Counted from the stretch's first letter, positions 25,469 to 34,031 are shown. The stretch: 64,000 nucleotides of DNA from an uncultured Verrucomicrobiales bacterium (GCA_937891465.1 CALAHF010000164.1:1-64000); one strand, 5' to 3'. Numbers and translations: made by a program. Notes: a model not told the origin generated them from the sequence alone.

Positions 25469-25951
25469 TCACGCACCCTTACCCAAACGCATCTCGATCA
25501 GGCTCGCACATTTCCCTGTTTTCCGAAGCTGATCACAACAGGCTTCGATCCGCATTGACTTCGAAGTCGGGCGAAAGCCAAGGCGACGTGTCACGCAATC
25601 AATCAGGATAGCCGCGTTTTCGTCTTCGAATTCGACCACTTTTCCGCAATCAATACAGATGAGATGATTGTGATCGGGCGACTCGATAAAGTTCGGATCG
25701 TAAACCCGTTCGTCTCGCCCCAGATCGATCTCGCGCAGCATCCCACATTCCATCAGCAATGTGATGGTCCGGTAAACCGTGGCCCGCGATGTTTTCGGAT
25801 CAATCTTTCGCGCCTTCACCCATAGTTCTTCTGCCGTGAAATGGTCATCGTTCTTAAACGCCGCTTCAAAAATAACATCCCGCTGCGCCGTCCGGCGTAA
25901 GCCTTTGTCGAGGATGTATTTGTCGAAACGTTCTTTAATTTCTGGAGTCAT
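25469..25951 (-). CDS. Fur-family transcriptional regulator
   Basis: This 160-residue metal-responsive repressor has a winged helix (LRRTAQRDVIFEAAF; HFTAEELWVKARKIDPKTSRATVYRTITLLMECGML) followed by the metal-sensing domain (DHNHLICIDCGKVVEFED). The structural-zinc cysteines CIDC and a C-terminal pair (CCDQLRKTGKC) are present. The metal specificity (Fe, Zn, or peroxide) cannot be told. It is divergent from the M23 peptidase gene across 73 bp. Confidence 0.92.
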   Translation of the reverse strand: MTPEIKERFDKYILDKGLRRTAQRDVIFEAAFKNDDHFTAEELWVKARKIDPKTSRATVYRTITLLMECGMLREIDLGRDERVYDPNFIESPDHNHLICIDCGKVVEFEDENAAILIDCVTRRLGFRPTSKSMRIEACCDQLRKTGKCASLIEMRLGKGA

Positions 25952-26024
25952 AAAGCGGTCGCCTATTACTTTGCCTATTTCCTGCCGTGGCGCGAGCTAA
26001 AATAATGCGCTAGACTTCAAATCT

Positions 26025-26825
26025 GTGTCTTCTCCTCAACTCGATCTCAAACGCCACGTTTCCGAACTGGTGAGTATCTTCCTCCCGATCTTCGTAACGA
26101 TCGGCGCGGCTATTATCATTTTGTGGGCAATTTTTGCTCCAAAAAAGGAAGTCGTCGTGGTCAAACAATGGGAAGAGCGCGTCGGTCTCTTGAGCGCGGG
26201 CGAAGATGCCATTTTTGATCCCGCATTTTCCGTTGTTTCTCCAATCGAAATGATTTCCAGCCCCATCGCAGCCCGATTCGATGCCCCGATGGGAAGCGAG
26301 CACGCCGCCCTCACCTACAACGCCCAGCCATTTTTGACGACGCGGCATCTCGGCGATGACATCAATGGAATCGGCGGGGAAGACTCCGATTTGAAAGATC
26401 CCATCTATGCCTCCGCTGATGGAAAAGTCGTCTACGCAGGCTGGCCGAGCGATGGCTGGGGAAATATTATCATCATCAATCACCAGCTCCCGAACGGTAA
26501 ATCCGTCGAAACGTTATACGCTCATTTGAAACAGATGTTTGTCTCCGTCGGCACCAATGTGAAACGCGGTGAGCAGATCGGGACCGTCGGAAAAGCCGAT
26601 GGTCGTTACTTGGCTCATCTTCATTTTGAAATGCGAAGCTATTCCAGCATTTCGCCCGGCTCGGGCTACGCGGATTCTGCCCTCGGCCGATTGTCGGGAG
26701 AAGCCACGTTGAAAAAACAGCGCGGCGCTCCGGAAGATCAGCTCAACGCAGCGATCGACGGCGAAATTATCATTCCCGAAGACGGCAAGGGCATTTCGAT
26801 CGGAATCGATTCCGAGGCGGAGTAA
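26025..26825 (+). CDS. M23-family metallopeptidase, membrane-anchored
   Basis: This 266-residue protein starts with GTG. It has an N-terminal membrane anchor (IFLPIFVTIGAAIIILWAIFA) and a C-terminal peptidase M23 (LytM) domain. The zinc and catalytic motifs are intact: RHLGDDINGIGG (His, Asp) and LAHLHFEMR (HxH). The beta-strand core DPIYASADGKVVYAGW...WGNIIIINH...YAHLKQ is typical. It probably cleaves peptidoglycan cross-bridges or stems in the periplasm. Confidence 0.9.
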   Translation: MSSPQLDLKRHVSELVSIFLPIFVTIGAAIIILWAIFAPKKEVVVVKQWEERVGLLSAGEDAIFDPAFSVVSPIEMISSPIAARFDAPMGSEHAALTYNAQPFLTTRHLGDDINGIGGEDSDLKDPIYASADGKVVYAGWPSDGWGNIIIINHQLPNGKSVETLYAHLKQMFVSVGTNVKRGEQIGTVGKADGRYLAHLHFEMRSYSSISPGSGYADSALGRLSGEATLKKQRGAPEDQLNAAIDGEIIIPEDGKGISIGIDSEAE

Positions 26826-26989
26826 ATTTCCTTCCCGAAAATTCCAAAAAATTCTTTTCAATTCCCGTTAGAAAAAGTCCGATCAGGAAACGGGAATAAC
26901 CAACTCTGCAGACCAAGCTGCAGATGATTGGTGAATGTCAAAGACCACTAGCGAGCCCTCAATAATGGGCTTTTGTCCCGCTGGGTGTT

Positions 26990-27346
26990 TTAGGCCTTCG
27001 AATCATTGGAATGGTCGCAAAAGTAATCGTCCCAATCATCCCACACCGATTCAACTGGACTGGAATTTTGAAGGGTTTGAATTAGCGCTTGAGTATTGCC
27101 AGCCTGAGATGCCCAAAGAACAAATATTGATGCGAGATCCTCAATCTCGTCATATGCACCAAATGCCCGAGTTCGATGGTGCTCGCCACATTGTTCGCAA
27201 TCAGCGTGGGTCTAAATCGTGAAAAATTCAAAAGTGTGTCCACAATTGGCGCAGGTGATCTCCCGAGTTACAGGAAGATCTCGAATCTGGCGGTACAGTT
27301 TACGATAGACTTCCCGATCAAACGGCAGGTATTCAGGCGGAATCAT
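26990..27346 (-). pseudogene. Zinc-ribbon protein interrupted by an in-frame TAG
   Basis: From ATG 27344-27346 the frame reads MIPPEYLPFDREVYRKLYRQ and continues to CANCGHTFEFFTI, then meets TAG at 27212-27214. It continues without further interruption for 73 codons (THADCEQCGEHHRTRAFGAYDEI...DDWDDYFCDHSNDSKA) to TAA 26990-26992. The two CxxCG pairs on either side of the TAG look like one zinc ribbon, so both halves were one protein of about 118 residues. Nonsense mutation, sequence error and amber readthrough are all possible. The family is not named. Confidence 0.7.
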
Positions 27347-27388
27347 ATTTAGACTGATAAATAGAGGGTCACTTCGTAAAAAACCAAC

Positions 27389-28669
27389 TCACCCCTCGAT
27401 CCGATACAAGTGCTTTTTCGTCCGCACGAACAACGAGCCATCCGACGCAACGGGCGATGCCATCATGCCGGAGTCGAGATGGTTTTCGGAAATAACTTCA
27501 AATTCGCGCGCGGCTTTCACCACGGTGCAGCCTCCCTCTTCATCAAAGCAATAAATCTTCCCATCGGCAGCGAGAAGCGACGCGGAGTAATCTTTCCCGC
27601 CGCGTTCCGCCCAGAGGACTTCGCCGCTTTCTGCATCCACACAGCTGATCACACCGTCATTCGCCATGAAAAAGAGCCCGTCGACAATGACCGGAGATGA
27701 CCGCTTCGGAGTCCGCTTCAGCAGCTTCCATTTCACGTGCGTTTCAGCGATGTCGCCTTTCATATCGGAATCGAGTTTGATCGCCCAGACCTCCGCTTTT
27801 CCGAGCCCGGTATTGATGAAAACCATTCCCAACGCTTCGGAGTAAACCGTTCGGGAGGAGGGCGAGTGGGTGGGGTAATGCACATTCCAGATTTCTGCGC
27901 CGGTCGCGGGATCATATGCCCAACAAGCTTTGGCACTGTTGCAGATCATTTGATGCTGATCACCAACTTTGACAAAAAACGGCGTGCTGTAGCCCTTCCG
28001 CATATCGCCGCTGTTCGCGGGACGCCCCTCTTTTTCGTCGTCGTAATTCGTGGTCCGGTCCGCTCGCCAGACAGTTTTGCCAGTCTCTTTGCTGAGCGCC
28101 ATGTGATACTGCTGATCAGCTCCGTCGTGAGTCAAAACGACCAAGTCATTCCACGTCACCAACGACGATCCGGATCCCCGCCAGTGGCTTGCCGAAATAT
28201 CACGGCGCTGCCAAATCGTCTCGAACGTTTCAGTATTGATGCAAAATGTGCCTGGCGAACCAAACGAGACATAGAGCCGCCCCTCTTCGATCACCGGCGA
28301 AGGCGTCGCGTAGGTATTCATCTTGTTGTTGAGCGGTGCAGGATTGTCGACCGTGACGAGCACTTTATCCAAAAGGACGTCCCCGTTTTTTGTGTCGATG
28401 CAAATCAGCGACAGTGTTTCACCGCGCTCTGCAGCCGTCGTGAACCACGCTTTGCCATTCAAAATCACCGGAGTCGACCATCCCAATCCGTGAATTTTTT
28501 TCTTCCACGTGATGTTTTTGTCCTCGCTCCACTCCGTCGGCAACGCCGCTTCGTAAATCCCCTGAGCGCTCGGCCCTCGGAATTCCGGCCAGTCTGCGCG
28601 GGCAGTTGTGAATGCCGTGGCCACAGACAAAATCGCGATTCCGGCGATGAGAGAAAATTGGGATTTCAT
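27389..28669 (-). CDS. PQQ-like beta-propeller protein, secreted
   Basis: A 426-residue product from ATG 28667-28669, which begins a clear signal peptide (MKSQFSLIAGIAILSVATAFTTARA). An in-frame extension to 28948 would overlap the divergent gene and lacks a signal. The mature protein has repeated Trp-containing PQQ-like blades (WPEFRGPSAQGIY; ITWKKKIHGLGWSTPVI; GDVLLDK; GEVLWAERGGKDYSASLLAADGKIYCFDEEG). This class is common in planctomycetes and verrucomicrobia. It is usually a scaffold or sensor, and true PQQ enzyme activity is not evident. Confidence 0.88.
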   Translation of the reverse strand: MKSQFSLIAGIAILSVATAFTTARADWPEFRGPSAQGIYEAALPTEWSEDKNITWKKKIHGLGWSTPVILNGKAWFTTAAERGETLSLICIDTKNGDVLLDKVLVTVDNPAPLNNKMNTYATPSPVIEEGRLYVSFGSPGTFCINTETFETIWQRRDISASHWRGSGSSLVTWNDLVVLTHDGADQQYHMALSKETGKTVWRADRTTNYDDEKEGRPANSGDMRKGYSTPFFVKVGDQHQMICNSAKACWAYDPATGAEIWNVHYPTHSPSSRTVYSEALGMVFINTGLGKAEVWAIKLDSDMKGDIAETHVKWKLLKRTPKRSSPVIVDGLFFMANDGVISCVDAESGEVLWAERGGKDYSASLLAADGKIYCFDEEGGCTVVKAAREFEVISENHLDSGMMASPVASDGSLFVRTKKHLYRIEG

Positions 28670-28738
28670 GTCGAAACCAAAACAGGTAGGATTAATAAGG
28701 TCAATCCTCGGGATCAAGTGATTGCGCCTCCTTTCATC

Positions 28739-29149
28739 ATGAATCGAATTCAGAAATTTACCTGGACCGCGGTCGGAATCTTCATCGTGATGGTTCTGTG
28801 TTTCGCAGTCTACTTCTATGTTTTCAGTCTTTCCTCTCAAACAGGTAACATGTGGGGAAGTGTCAGTGACTCGAATACAGCCAGGGTCGCTCAGCTGCAG
28901 AACCAAGTGAAAAAAGCAGACCAATTCGCACTTCGAGGAAGCCTGCAAATCGCTAACGAAAAATATTTCCGAGGTGCAACAACCTATTTCCGGGCGCTGG
29001 TTTCACTTCGTCATGCCCCGATCACTCAGGCTCGGAAAGCGGCTTACCAAACTCAATTCAAGAGAGCGTTCCGACGGGTTTTTGGAGGTAGCGAATCTCG
29101 CGAATATTTAAATACTACCCTCGACGACGCTCAAGCAACGTCATCATGA
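28739..29149 (+). CDS. Small membrane-anchored protein of unknown function
   Basis: A 136-residue product from ATG 28739-28741. It has one N-terminal transmembrane helix (WTAVGIFIVMVLCFAVYFYVF) and a basic, mainly helical remainder (VAQLQNQVKKADQFALRGSLQIANEKYFRGATTYFRALVSLRHA). I do not recognise the family. The frame is open far upstream on this strand, but only as a shadow of the propeller gene. Its 3' end overlaps the convergent LURP-like gene by 35 bp. Confidence 0.6.
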   Translation: MNRIQKFTWTAVGIFIVMVLCFAVYFYVFSLSSQTGNMWGSVSDSNTARVAQLQNQVKKADQFALRGSLQIANEKYFRGATTYFRALVSLRHAPITQARKAAYQTQFKRAFRRVFGGSESREYLNTTLDDAQATSS

Positions 29150-29699
29150 TTACCGCCATGAAGCACCGCATCTCTTCAGTGGGATCCATTTCAGCGAGCT
29201 TCTCGATCTTAAATTTGCCTTCGAAAAACGCGGGCTGCTTTTCAACACGCAACAGTGGCGTGCCGTCGTTGCGGGATACAAGAAACTTCGGGTGAAACAG
29301 GTAGCCGCTAAACATCCCCAAGATCGGAATCTCTCCGAAAATGCCATCCATCACTTTCGCCCAGGCATTCTCCTCGCGGATGTCAGCCTGCACGACGCCG
29401 TCGTCTTCGATTTCGTAATGCGCTTTAAAAATGGAACGCATGCCTTTGCGGCGAACGGACCCGAATTCATTTCCCGTGGTGTCGGTAAAGCGATAGCAGG
29501 CCGAAAAATCGAGAATCCGATCCGCTGCGATCCCGCAAATTTCCGTGGTCTTCGTTGAATCTGTGAAAACCTGAACAGCTTCTTTCAGTTTAAACATTTT
29601 CTGCTTCACGTAGCAAATCGGCTGATCGTTTGCATCATTGAGCAGAATTTGCGGGGCGAGTGCGACGATTTTGAAAGAAAGAGAAAGCGGGTAGTCCAT
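29115..29699 (-). CDS. LURP-one-related / scramblase-like protein
   Basis: This 194-residue protein resembles the LURP1/Tubby-C-terminal-like beta-barrel family. Features include an N-terminal PLSLSFKIVALAPQILLNDANDQPICYVKQKMFKLKE, the beta-rich middle VFTDSTKTTEICGIAADRILDFSACYRFTD, and a central hydrophobic helix. Such proteins bind membranes or lipids, and the bacterial role is unknown. Confidence 0.7.
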   Translation of the reverse strand: MDYPLSLSFKIVALAPQILLNDANDQPICYVKQKMFKLKEAVQVFTDSTKTTEICGIAADRILDFSACYRFTDTTGNEFGSVRRKGMRSIFKAHYEIEDDGVVQADIREENAWAKVMDGIFGEIPILGMFSGYLFHPKFLVSRNDGTPLLRVEKQPAFFEGKFKIEKLAEMDPTEEMRCFMAVIMMTLLERRRG

Positions 29700-29750
29700 A
29701 GTTGTGATTAAAGGGTAGAAATACCCCCACTGCCCCTATCAGATCAAGAG

Positions 29751-30281
29751 CTATCTCTTGAAATTCGTCTTCGTTTCAGTTTCGGTTCCAGCAAAGGGCA
29801 ATTTCGTGGTCTTCACATCAAGCAAGGGACCGAGTTCGAAAATCTGTTCATAACCATAAGCGCGGAGCGAAGCCTGAGTTGAAATATTCAACGAAGCAGC
29901 CGGCGATTTAGAAGCCATTGAGATCGGACTGCCTTCGAAATTGTTGTTACAATAAATCAGGATCTTGGTTTTCTTGCCGGATATGATCACAGCCAACGAT
30001 TCCGCCGTAAATTCCGTGAAGGGCAGGTTGATCGCGCCTTTGACGTGACGCTTGTCAAAGTTCGCCTTGCTCCGCGCATCGAGCAATAGGTAGGCTCCAG
30101 ATTCCATGGCTTTCAGGAATTCAGATTCCGTGAGTCGATCAGATTCACGCTGGAGTTTCGATCGGAGAACAATGTTTTCGAAGGCAGTGTAATCGATCAG
30201 GCGATTCGGAATCGGCTCTGCGGCATTCGCCGGGATGTTAATCAGGATGACGAAGCCGGCAATAAGAGTGGTTAATTTCAT
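29751..30281 (-). CDS. Secreted rhodanese-like protein
   Basis: This 176-residue protein has an N-terminal signal peptide (MKLTTLIAGFVILINIPANAAE) and a rhodanese domain. Visible motifs are YLLLDARSKANFDKRHVKGAINLPF and the active-site strand ILIYCNNNFEGSP with Cys in the catalytic position. The periplasmic location suggests sulfur transfer, or a signalling role for this fold. It is divergent from the GbsR gene. Confidence 0.85.
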   Translation of the reverse strand: MKLTTLIAGFVILINIPANAAEPIPNRLIDYTAFENIVLRSKLQRESDRLTESEFLKAMESGAYLLLDARSKANFDKRHVKGAINLPFTEFTAESLAVIISGKKTKILIYCNNNFEGSPISMASKSPAASLNISTQASLRAYGYEQIFELGPLLDVKTTKLPFAGTETETKTNFKR

Positions 30282-30396
30282 GGTCTATAAATTGCCCCAA
30301 AAGCCGCGCAGGTTTGTCAGGAGACTGTAAAAAGGTTGTCTGAAATTTGTTCGGCTCTTTTTAACAAAAACCCCTTGTGAAAAGTCCTTTCTTAAG

Positions 30397-30414
30397 TTTC
30401 TGTCTAAACAGAAA
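30397..30414. promoter_or_regulatory. Inverted repeat, putative GbsR-type operator 1
   Basis: TTTCTGT/ACAGAAA is a perfect 7-bp inverted repeat with a 4-nt spacer, 8 nt upstream of the regulator's ATG. The right half and what follows (AACAGAAATAACTGAAATG) recurs almost exactly before the next gene at 31006-31024. Autoregulation by the downstream MarR/GbsR-type protein is inferred from position. Confidence 0.5.
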
Positions 30415-30422
30415 TAACTGAA

Positions 30423-30959
30423 ATGAACGATCTCACTCCATTCCTGCAAAACTTCATTCTCCACTGGGGAGAGATGGGCACGAAGTGGGGCATCAATCGC
30501 ACGGTGGCTCAGATCCATGCATTGCTCATGACTTCGGAAAAGCCGATGAACGCCGAAGGGATTTGCGAAAAACTCGGAGTTGCTCGTTCAAATGTCAGCA
30601 ACAGCCTTAAGGAACTTCAGAATTGGGGAATCGTGAAAGTGGTTCACATCCCCAGGGATCGACGAGATCATTTCGAGTCGATGGCGGACGTTTACGAAAT
30701 GTTTCGCGTGATCGCTGCGGAACGGAAACGCCGCGAAGTGGATCCCACGCTTTCAACCCTGCGGAACTGCGCAATCGAAGCCGAAGACGCCAAAGCAGAA
30801 GAAGAAATTTACGCGAAGAAGAAGATCGAAGACCTCCTCGAATTTTTCGAACTCGCCAGCGATGTCTACGAGCGGATGAACAAGTTACCAACGAAGACGG
30901 CGATCAAAGCTTTTAAGATGGGCGACAAATTGCTAAAACCTCTCGGGCTTCTCAAATAG
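30423..30959 (+). CDS. GbsR/MarR-type transcriptional regulator
   Basis: This 178-residue regulator has a winged helix-turn-helix of the GbsR type. It begins NFILHWGEMGTKWGINRTVAQIHALLMTSEKPMNAEGI, then CEKLGVARSNVSNSLKELQNWGIVKVVHIPRDRRDHFE. A C-terminal charged helical part may dimerise. The family responds to choline or other small ligands in Bacillus, and the ligand here is unknown. It leads a plus-strand operon of membrane and lipid-type genes and is followed by its own terminator-like hairpin, so expression downstream may be partly independent. Confidence 0.88.
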   Translation: MNDLTPFLQNFILHWGEMGTKWGINRTVAQIHALLMTSEKPMNAEGICEKLGVARSNVSNSLKELQNWGIVKVVHIPRDRRDHFESMADVYEMFRVIAAERKRREVDPTLSTLRNCAIEAEDAKAEEEIYAKKKIEDLLEFFELASDVYERMNKLPTKTAIKAFKMGDKLLKPLGLLK

Positions 30960-30960
30960 G

Positions 30961-30982
30961 GGCCAGCCCTCTGGCTTTTTTT
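30961..30982 (+). terminator. Intrinsic terminator after the GbsR-type gene
   Basis: The stem GCCAG/CTGGC has a short loop and is followed by seven T (30976-30982). It lies directly after the stop codon, before the second putative operator. Confidence 0.75.
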
Positions 30983-30995
30983 ATTTGCCACTTAA

Positions 30996-31013
30996 TTTCC
31001 CTTCCAACAGAAA
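30996..31013. promoter_or_regulatory. Degenerate copy of the GbsR-type operator (operator 2)
   Basis: TTTCCCTTCCAACAGAAA has the same 18-bp length as operator 1 and shares most positions, with an intact right half ACAGAAA. It ends on the A of the start codon of the DCC/MBOAT gene. Binding here would block translation-proximal transcription. This is inferred from sequence similarity. Confidence 0.4.
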
Positions 31014-32188
31014 TGACTGAAACGACAAACAAAGGTGAACTCTTCTACGACGCAACGTGCCGGTTTTGCACGGACGGCGTTGGTCGCCTTCGTCCGTGGT
31101 TAAAGAAGCGCAACATCGTTACCGTTCCTTTTGAAAATGGAGCGAGCGAAACCGAAATGAAACTCGCCTGGCACGACGGCCGGACCTATGGCGGAGCCGA
31201 AGCCGCGATCTTTCTGGCTCGCCAATTTTGGTTCACGGCGCCGCTCGCGCTCATCGCGATGCTCCCCGGTTTTCGCCAGCTGGTGCATGCGGGCTATCGT
31301 TGGATCGCCAAAAACCGGAGCTGCTTGAGCGGCGTTTGCGAAATTGATCTCAGCGAACCTAAAAAGAGAAATCCTGCCGTTGATTGGGCGGTTCTCATAG
31401 GTTTGATCACGATTGCTACCATTGCTGGTTTCGTTTTTGAAATTCCAAAATGGATCTGGATGTGGATTCTGTCAGGCGCGATGTGGGTGGGATTGAAGTT
31501 CATGGCCTTTCGCAGCGAAGGCGGAATCAAAGAAGTAAACCCGCTCTTTTTTGCCTGGATCGGAACCGATGCGGATGCCTTTCGGTGGGATAGGCCCCAA
31601 GGCGAAACTACAACCCGACTGTGGGATAAATTCGCGTTTGTCGCCGTCGGACTGCTGCTCGCGATTGCCGTAATACCCCGATTCAACGATCCCATCATTG
31701 TCGGCTGGATCGGAGTCGCAGTGATGCTTTGCCTGTTTCATTTCGGCGGATTCTCAATTCTTGCCGCCATTTGGAGGCGCTGCGGTTTTCCCGTCGAACC
31801 CATCATGAATGAACCGTGGGTCGCAAAAACACTCGGTGAATTCTGGGGACCCCGCTGGAATCGGGCGTTCAGCGATTGGGCGCGTATCCATGTTTTTCGT
31901 CCTCTTGTTCGCAAATTTGGTGTTACCAAAGGCACCTTCGCTGGGTTTTTCGCATCTGCCGTCGCTCACGAAATCGCCATTTCCGTTCCCGCTCTCGGCG
32001 GCTTTGGACTACCGACGCTTTACTTTTTCATTCAAGCCGCAGTCCTCCTTGCCCAGAGAAAATACAAGCCGCTTCGCAACCGGTTTGTGACACTCGCGGC
32101 AGTTCTCATCCCCGCGCCGATCCTGTTTCACATCCCATTCATCGAACGCGTTTTCGCGCCCATGATGAAATTCATCACTTTTCAATAA
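31013..32188 (+). CDS. DCC thiol-disulfide oxidoreductase fused to MBOAT-type acyltransferase
   Basis: This 391-residue protein has two parts. Residues 1-110 are a DCC (DUF393) domain with the thiol motif DATCRFC (Cys16, Cys19) near the N-terminus. Residues from about 125 on are polytopic and resemble the wax-synthase/MBOAT_2 domain, with FWGPRWNRAFSDWARIHVF and a conserved His in AVAHEIAISVP. MBOAT enzymes move acyl chains onto lipids, proteins or sugars at the membrane. The fusion suggests redox-linked control or a paired step. It is the first structural gene of the operon. Confidence 0.82.
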   Translation: MTETTNKGELFYDATCRFCTDGVGRLRPWLKKRNIVTVPFENGASETEMKLAWHDGRTYGGAEAAIFLARQFWFTAPLALIAMLPGFRQLVHAGYRWIAKNRSCLSGVCEIDLSEPKKRNPAVDWAVLIGLITIATIAGFVFEIPKWIWMWILSGAMWVGLKFMAFRSEGGIKEVNPLFFAWIGTDADAFRWDRPQGETTTRLWDKFAFVAVGLLLAIAVIPRFNDPIIVGWIGVAVMLCLFHFGGFSILAAIWRRCGFPVEPIMNEPWVAKTLGEFWGPRWNRAFSDWARIHVFRPLVRKFGVTKGTFAGFFASAVAHEIAISVPALGGFGLPTLYFFIQAAVLLAQRKYKPLRNRFVTLAAVLIPAPILFHIPFIERVFAPMMKFITFQ

Positions 32189-32207
32189 CCACCAGCCAAA
32201 CGGAAAA

Positions 32208-32627
32208 ATGGACTACTTAAAAATCGCTCTCACCCTCGCTGGCATTGCCCACTTCGGCATTCTCGTTGCCAGTGCCAACGCCCCCAAAGCGCTGAATTGG
32301 AAGGAAACACTCAAGCCACTTCCGAAATTGATGCGCCAAATGTTCTGGGTCTACGGATGGTTCATCGTTCTGATGATCATCAGTTTCGGAACGATCACCC
32401 TCGTTCACACCGAGACGCTTGCCACTGCCGGCACGCCGATCGCTCGTTGGGTCAGCGGAATGATCGCCATTTTCTGGGGCGTTCGACTCATCGTTCAGTT
32501 CTTCATTTTCGATGCCACACCGTTTCTCACCAACTGGTTTTACAAACTCGGCTACCACGGTCTCACCGTCGTTTTCATCTTCCTCACCGCGGTTTACACC
32601 TGGGCCGCATTCTTTCCAAATCGCTAA
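32208..32627 (+). CDS. Four-helix membrane protein, paralogue A
   Basis: This 139-residue protein has four predicted transmembrane segments. It shares a spaced pattern with the protein at 33590-34012: a Trp, then LKPLPKL/LKSVPKL, F-V-x2-WFI, FGxIT, RW, FWxxR and Q-(W/F)-F. No known family is recognised. It lies 20 bp after the MBOAT fusion gene. It could be a membrane partner of the enzymes in the cluster. Confidence 0.75.
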   Translation: MDYLKIALTLAGIAHFGILVASANAPKALNWKETLKPLPKLMRQMFWVYGWFIVLMIISFGTITLVHTETLATAGTPIARWVSGMIAIFWGVRLIVQFFIFDATPFLTNWFYKLGYHGLTVVFIFLTAVYTWAAFFPNR

Positions 32628-32647
32628 CACCGCACACCGAAGCCCTT

Positions 32648-33553
32648 ATGAAAAAACGAATCATTCTCGCCGGAGGTAGCGGATTTCTTGGCCGCGCTCT
32701 TGCCGCTGAACTCGAGACTCGCGGCTATGATCCGGTGATTCTCACTCGGAATCCTGATCGCTACGAAGGCAATGGTCGCGCTCTTTTTTGGGATGGAAAA
32801 ACCATCGCCGACGAATGGAAAACAGAAATCGATGGCGCTCACGCAATCATCAATCTCACGGGAAAAAATGTGAACTGCCGACCGACGGCGAAAAACAAAG
32901 AGCTGATCGTGACGTCACGGACCGACTCGGTGCGGGTGCTCGGCGAAGCGATTCGCGAAGTAAAAACGCCGCCTCCGATTTGGATTCAGACCAGCTCACT
33001 TGCGATTTATGGCGACGCCAAAGAGCGCATCTGCTGCGAAGCCGCTCGGGTTGACGATCATTGGCCCGCCTACGTTTGCACTGCGTGGGAAGAAGAATTG
33101 GGTCGCGCCATTTTGCCAACAACCCAGTGGAGCGTGTTGCGAATCGGATTTGTTCTCGGCAAAAACGAAGGCGCCCTTCCCTTTCTCGCCAAGCTCGTGA
33201 AATGCGGCCTCGGCGGCAGCATTGGCAATGGCAAGCAGTGGATCAGCTGGCTTCACATTGACGATATGATCGCGATTTTCATGGAAGTGCTCGAAAACCC
33301 CGAATTCGCCGGAGTCTACAACGCAACCAATCCAAACGCCGTGACCAATGCCGAGCTAATGAAAACGCTTCGCACTGTTTTGAATCGCCCCTGGAGTCCA
33401 CCCGCGCCCGCATTCGCCGTTCATATCGGAGCCCCCATTCTAGGAAGCGATCCCGTGATTGCTCTTACCGGTCGGCGCTGCATTTCCAAACGCCTCGCGG
33501 ATTTCGATTTCAAATTTCCGCATCTCGAACCCGCCCTGCGCGACCTTTTCTAA
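32648..33553 (+). CDS. TIGR01777-type NAD(P)-dependent epimerase
   Basis: This 301-residue protein is an atypical short-chain epimerase (YfcH/SDR39U1 type). The nucleotide-binding motif is ILAGGSGFLGRALAAEL. Further motifs are IINLTGKNVNCR, TSSLAIYGD (with Tyr), SVLRIGFVLGKNEGALP, and WISWLHIDDM. The C-terminal DUF1731-like tail includes PPAPAFAVHIGAP. ATG 32648-32650 gives the proper glycine-rich N-terminus. The substrate is unknown. Confidence 0.9.
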   Translation: MKKRIILAGGSGFLGRALAAELETRGYDPVILTRNPDRYEGNGRALFWDGKTIADEWKTEIDGAHAIINLTGKNVNCRPTAKNKELIVTSRTDSVRVLGEAIREVKTPPPIWIQTSSLAIYGDAKERICCEAARVDDHWPAYVCTAWEEELGRAILPTTQWSVLRIGFVLGKNEGALPFLAKLVKCGLGGSIGNGKQWISWLHIDDMIAIFMEVLENPEFAGVYNATNPNAVTNAELMKTLRTVLNRPWSPPAPAFAVHIGAPILGSDPVIALTGRRCISKRLADFDFKFPHLEPALRDLF

Positions 33554-33589
33554 AACAAAAAACCAAACCCAAACCACCACCAAAAGACC

Positions 33590-34012
33590 ATGAGCCTCAT
33601 CCTCGATAACCTGGACAAAATCCTCATCGCCGCTGCCATCGGACAGCTCATCATCGCCTGCATCAACATGCGTCTCGACAAAATGTTGGGCTGGGACAAA
33701 GACCTCAAAAGCGTTCCCAAACTGCTTCAAGAAGTCTTCGTCGTTCACAAATGGTTCATCAGCATCATCCTCCTGATTTTTGGAGTCATCACGATCCGCT
33801 TCGCCGGAGACATCGCGAACGCGGAATACGAAATGACCCGTTGGTTCGCCGCCGGAGTTGGATTCTTTTGGGCAATCCGGACGCTCATCCAGTGGTTTTT
33901 CTACGGCTGGGACAACTGGCGCGGCAAAAAGAAGGAGACCGCGATTCACTGGATTCTCACCCTCAGCTACGGTGGCGCAGCCGTGGCCTACCTCACAGCA
34001 GCCTTTCGATAA
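33590..34012 (+). CDS. Four-helix membrane protein, paralogue B
   Basis: This 140-residue protein has four hydrophobic segments and is clearly related to the 32208-32627 protein (WDKDLKSVPKLLQEVFVVHKWFI; FGVITI; EMTRWFAAGVGFFWAIRTLIQWFF). The pair flanks the epimerase gene, which suggests duplication around it or insertion of the epimerase between duplicated genes. The function is unknown. Confidence 0.75.
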   Translation: MSLILDNLDKILIAAAIGQLIIACINMRLDKMLGWDKDLKSVPKLLQEVFVVHKWFISIILLIFGVITIRFAGDIANAEYEMTRWFAAGVGFFWAIRTLIQWFFYGWDNWRGKKKETAIHWILTLSYGGAAVAYLTAAFR

Positions 34013-34031
34013 AAAATAAACCCCACGAACA

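Noticed and set aside
26954-26975. Terminator AGCCC/GGGCT with TTTT after the M23 gene
   Set aside because: The stem is only 5 bp and lies about 130 bp downstream of the gene, so it is too weak to call.
26935-27222. Plus-strand ORF of 95 residues
   Set aside because: It mirrors the interrupted zinc-ribbon gene on the minus strand, has no recognisable domain and a poor start context, so it is treated as a shadow.
28670-28948. Upstream start for the PQQ-like propeller
   Set aside because: It would hide the signal peptide in mid-protein and overlap the divergent gene's start region.
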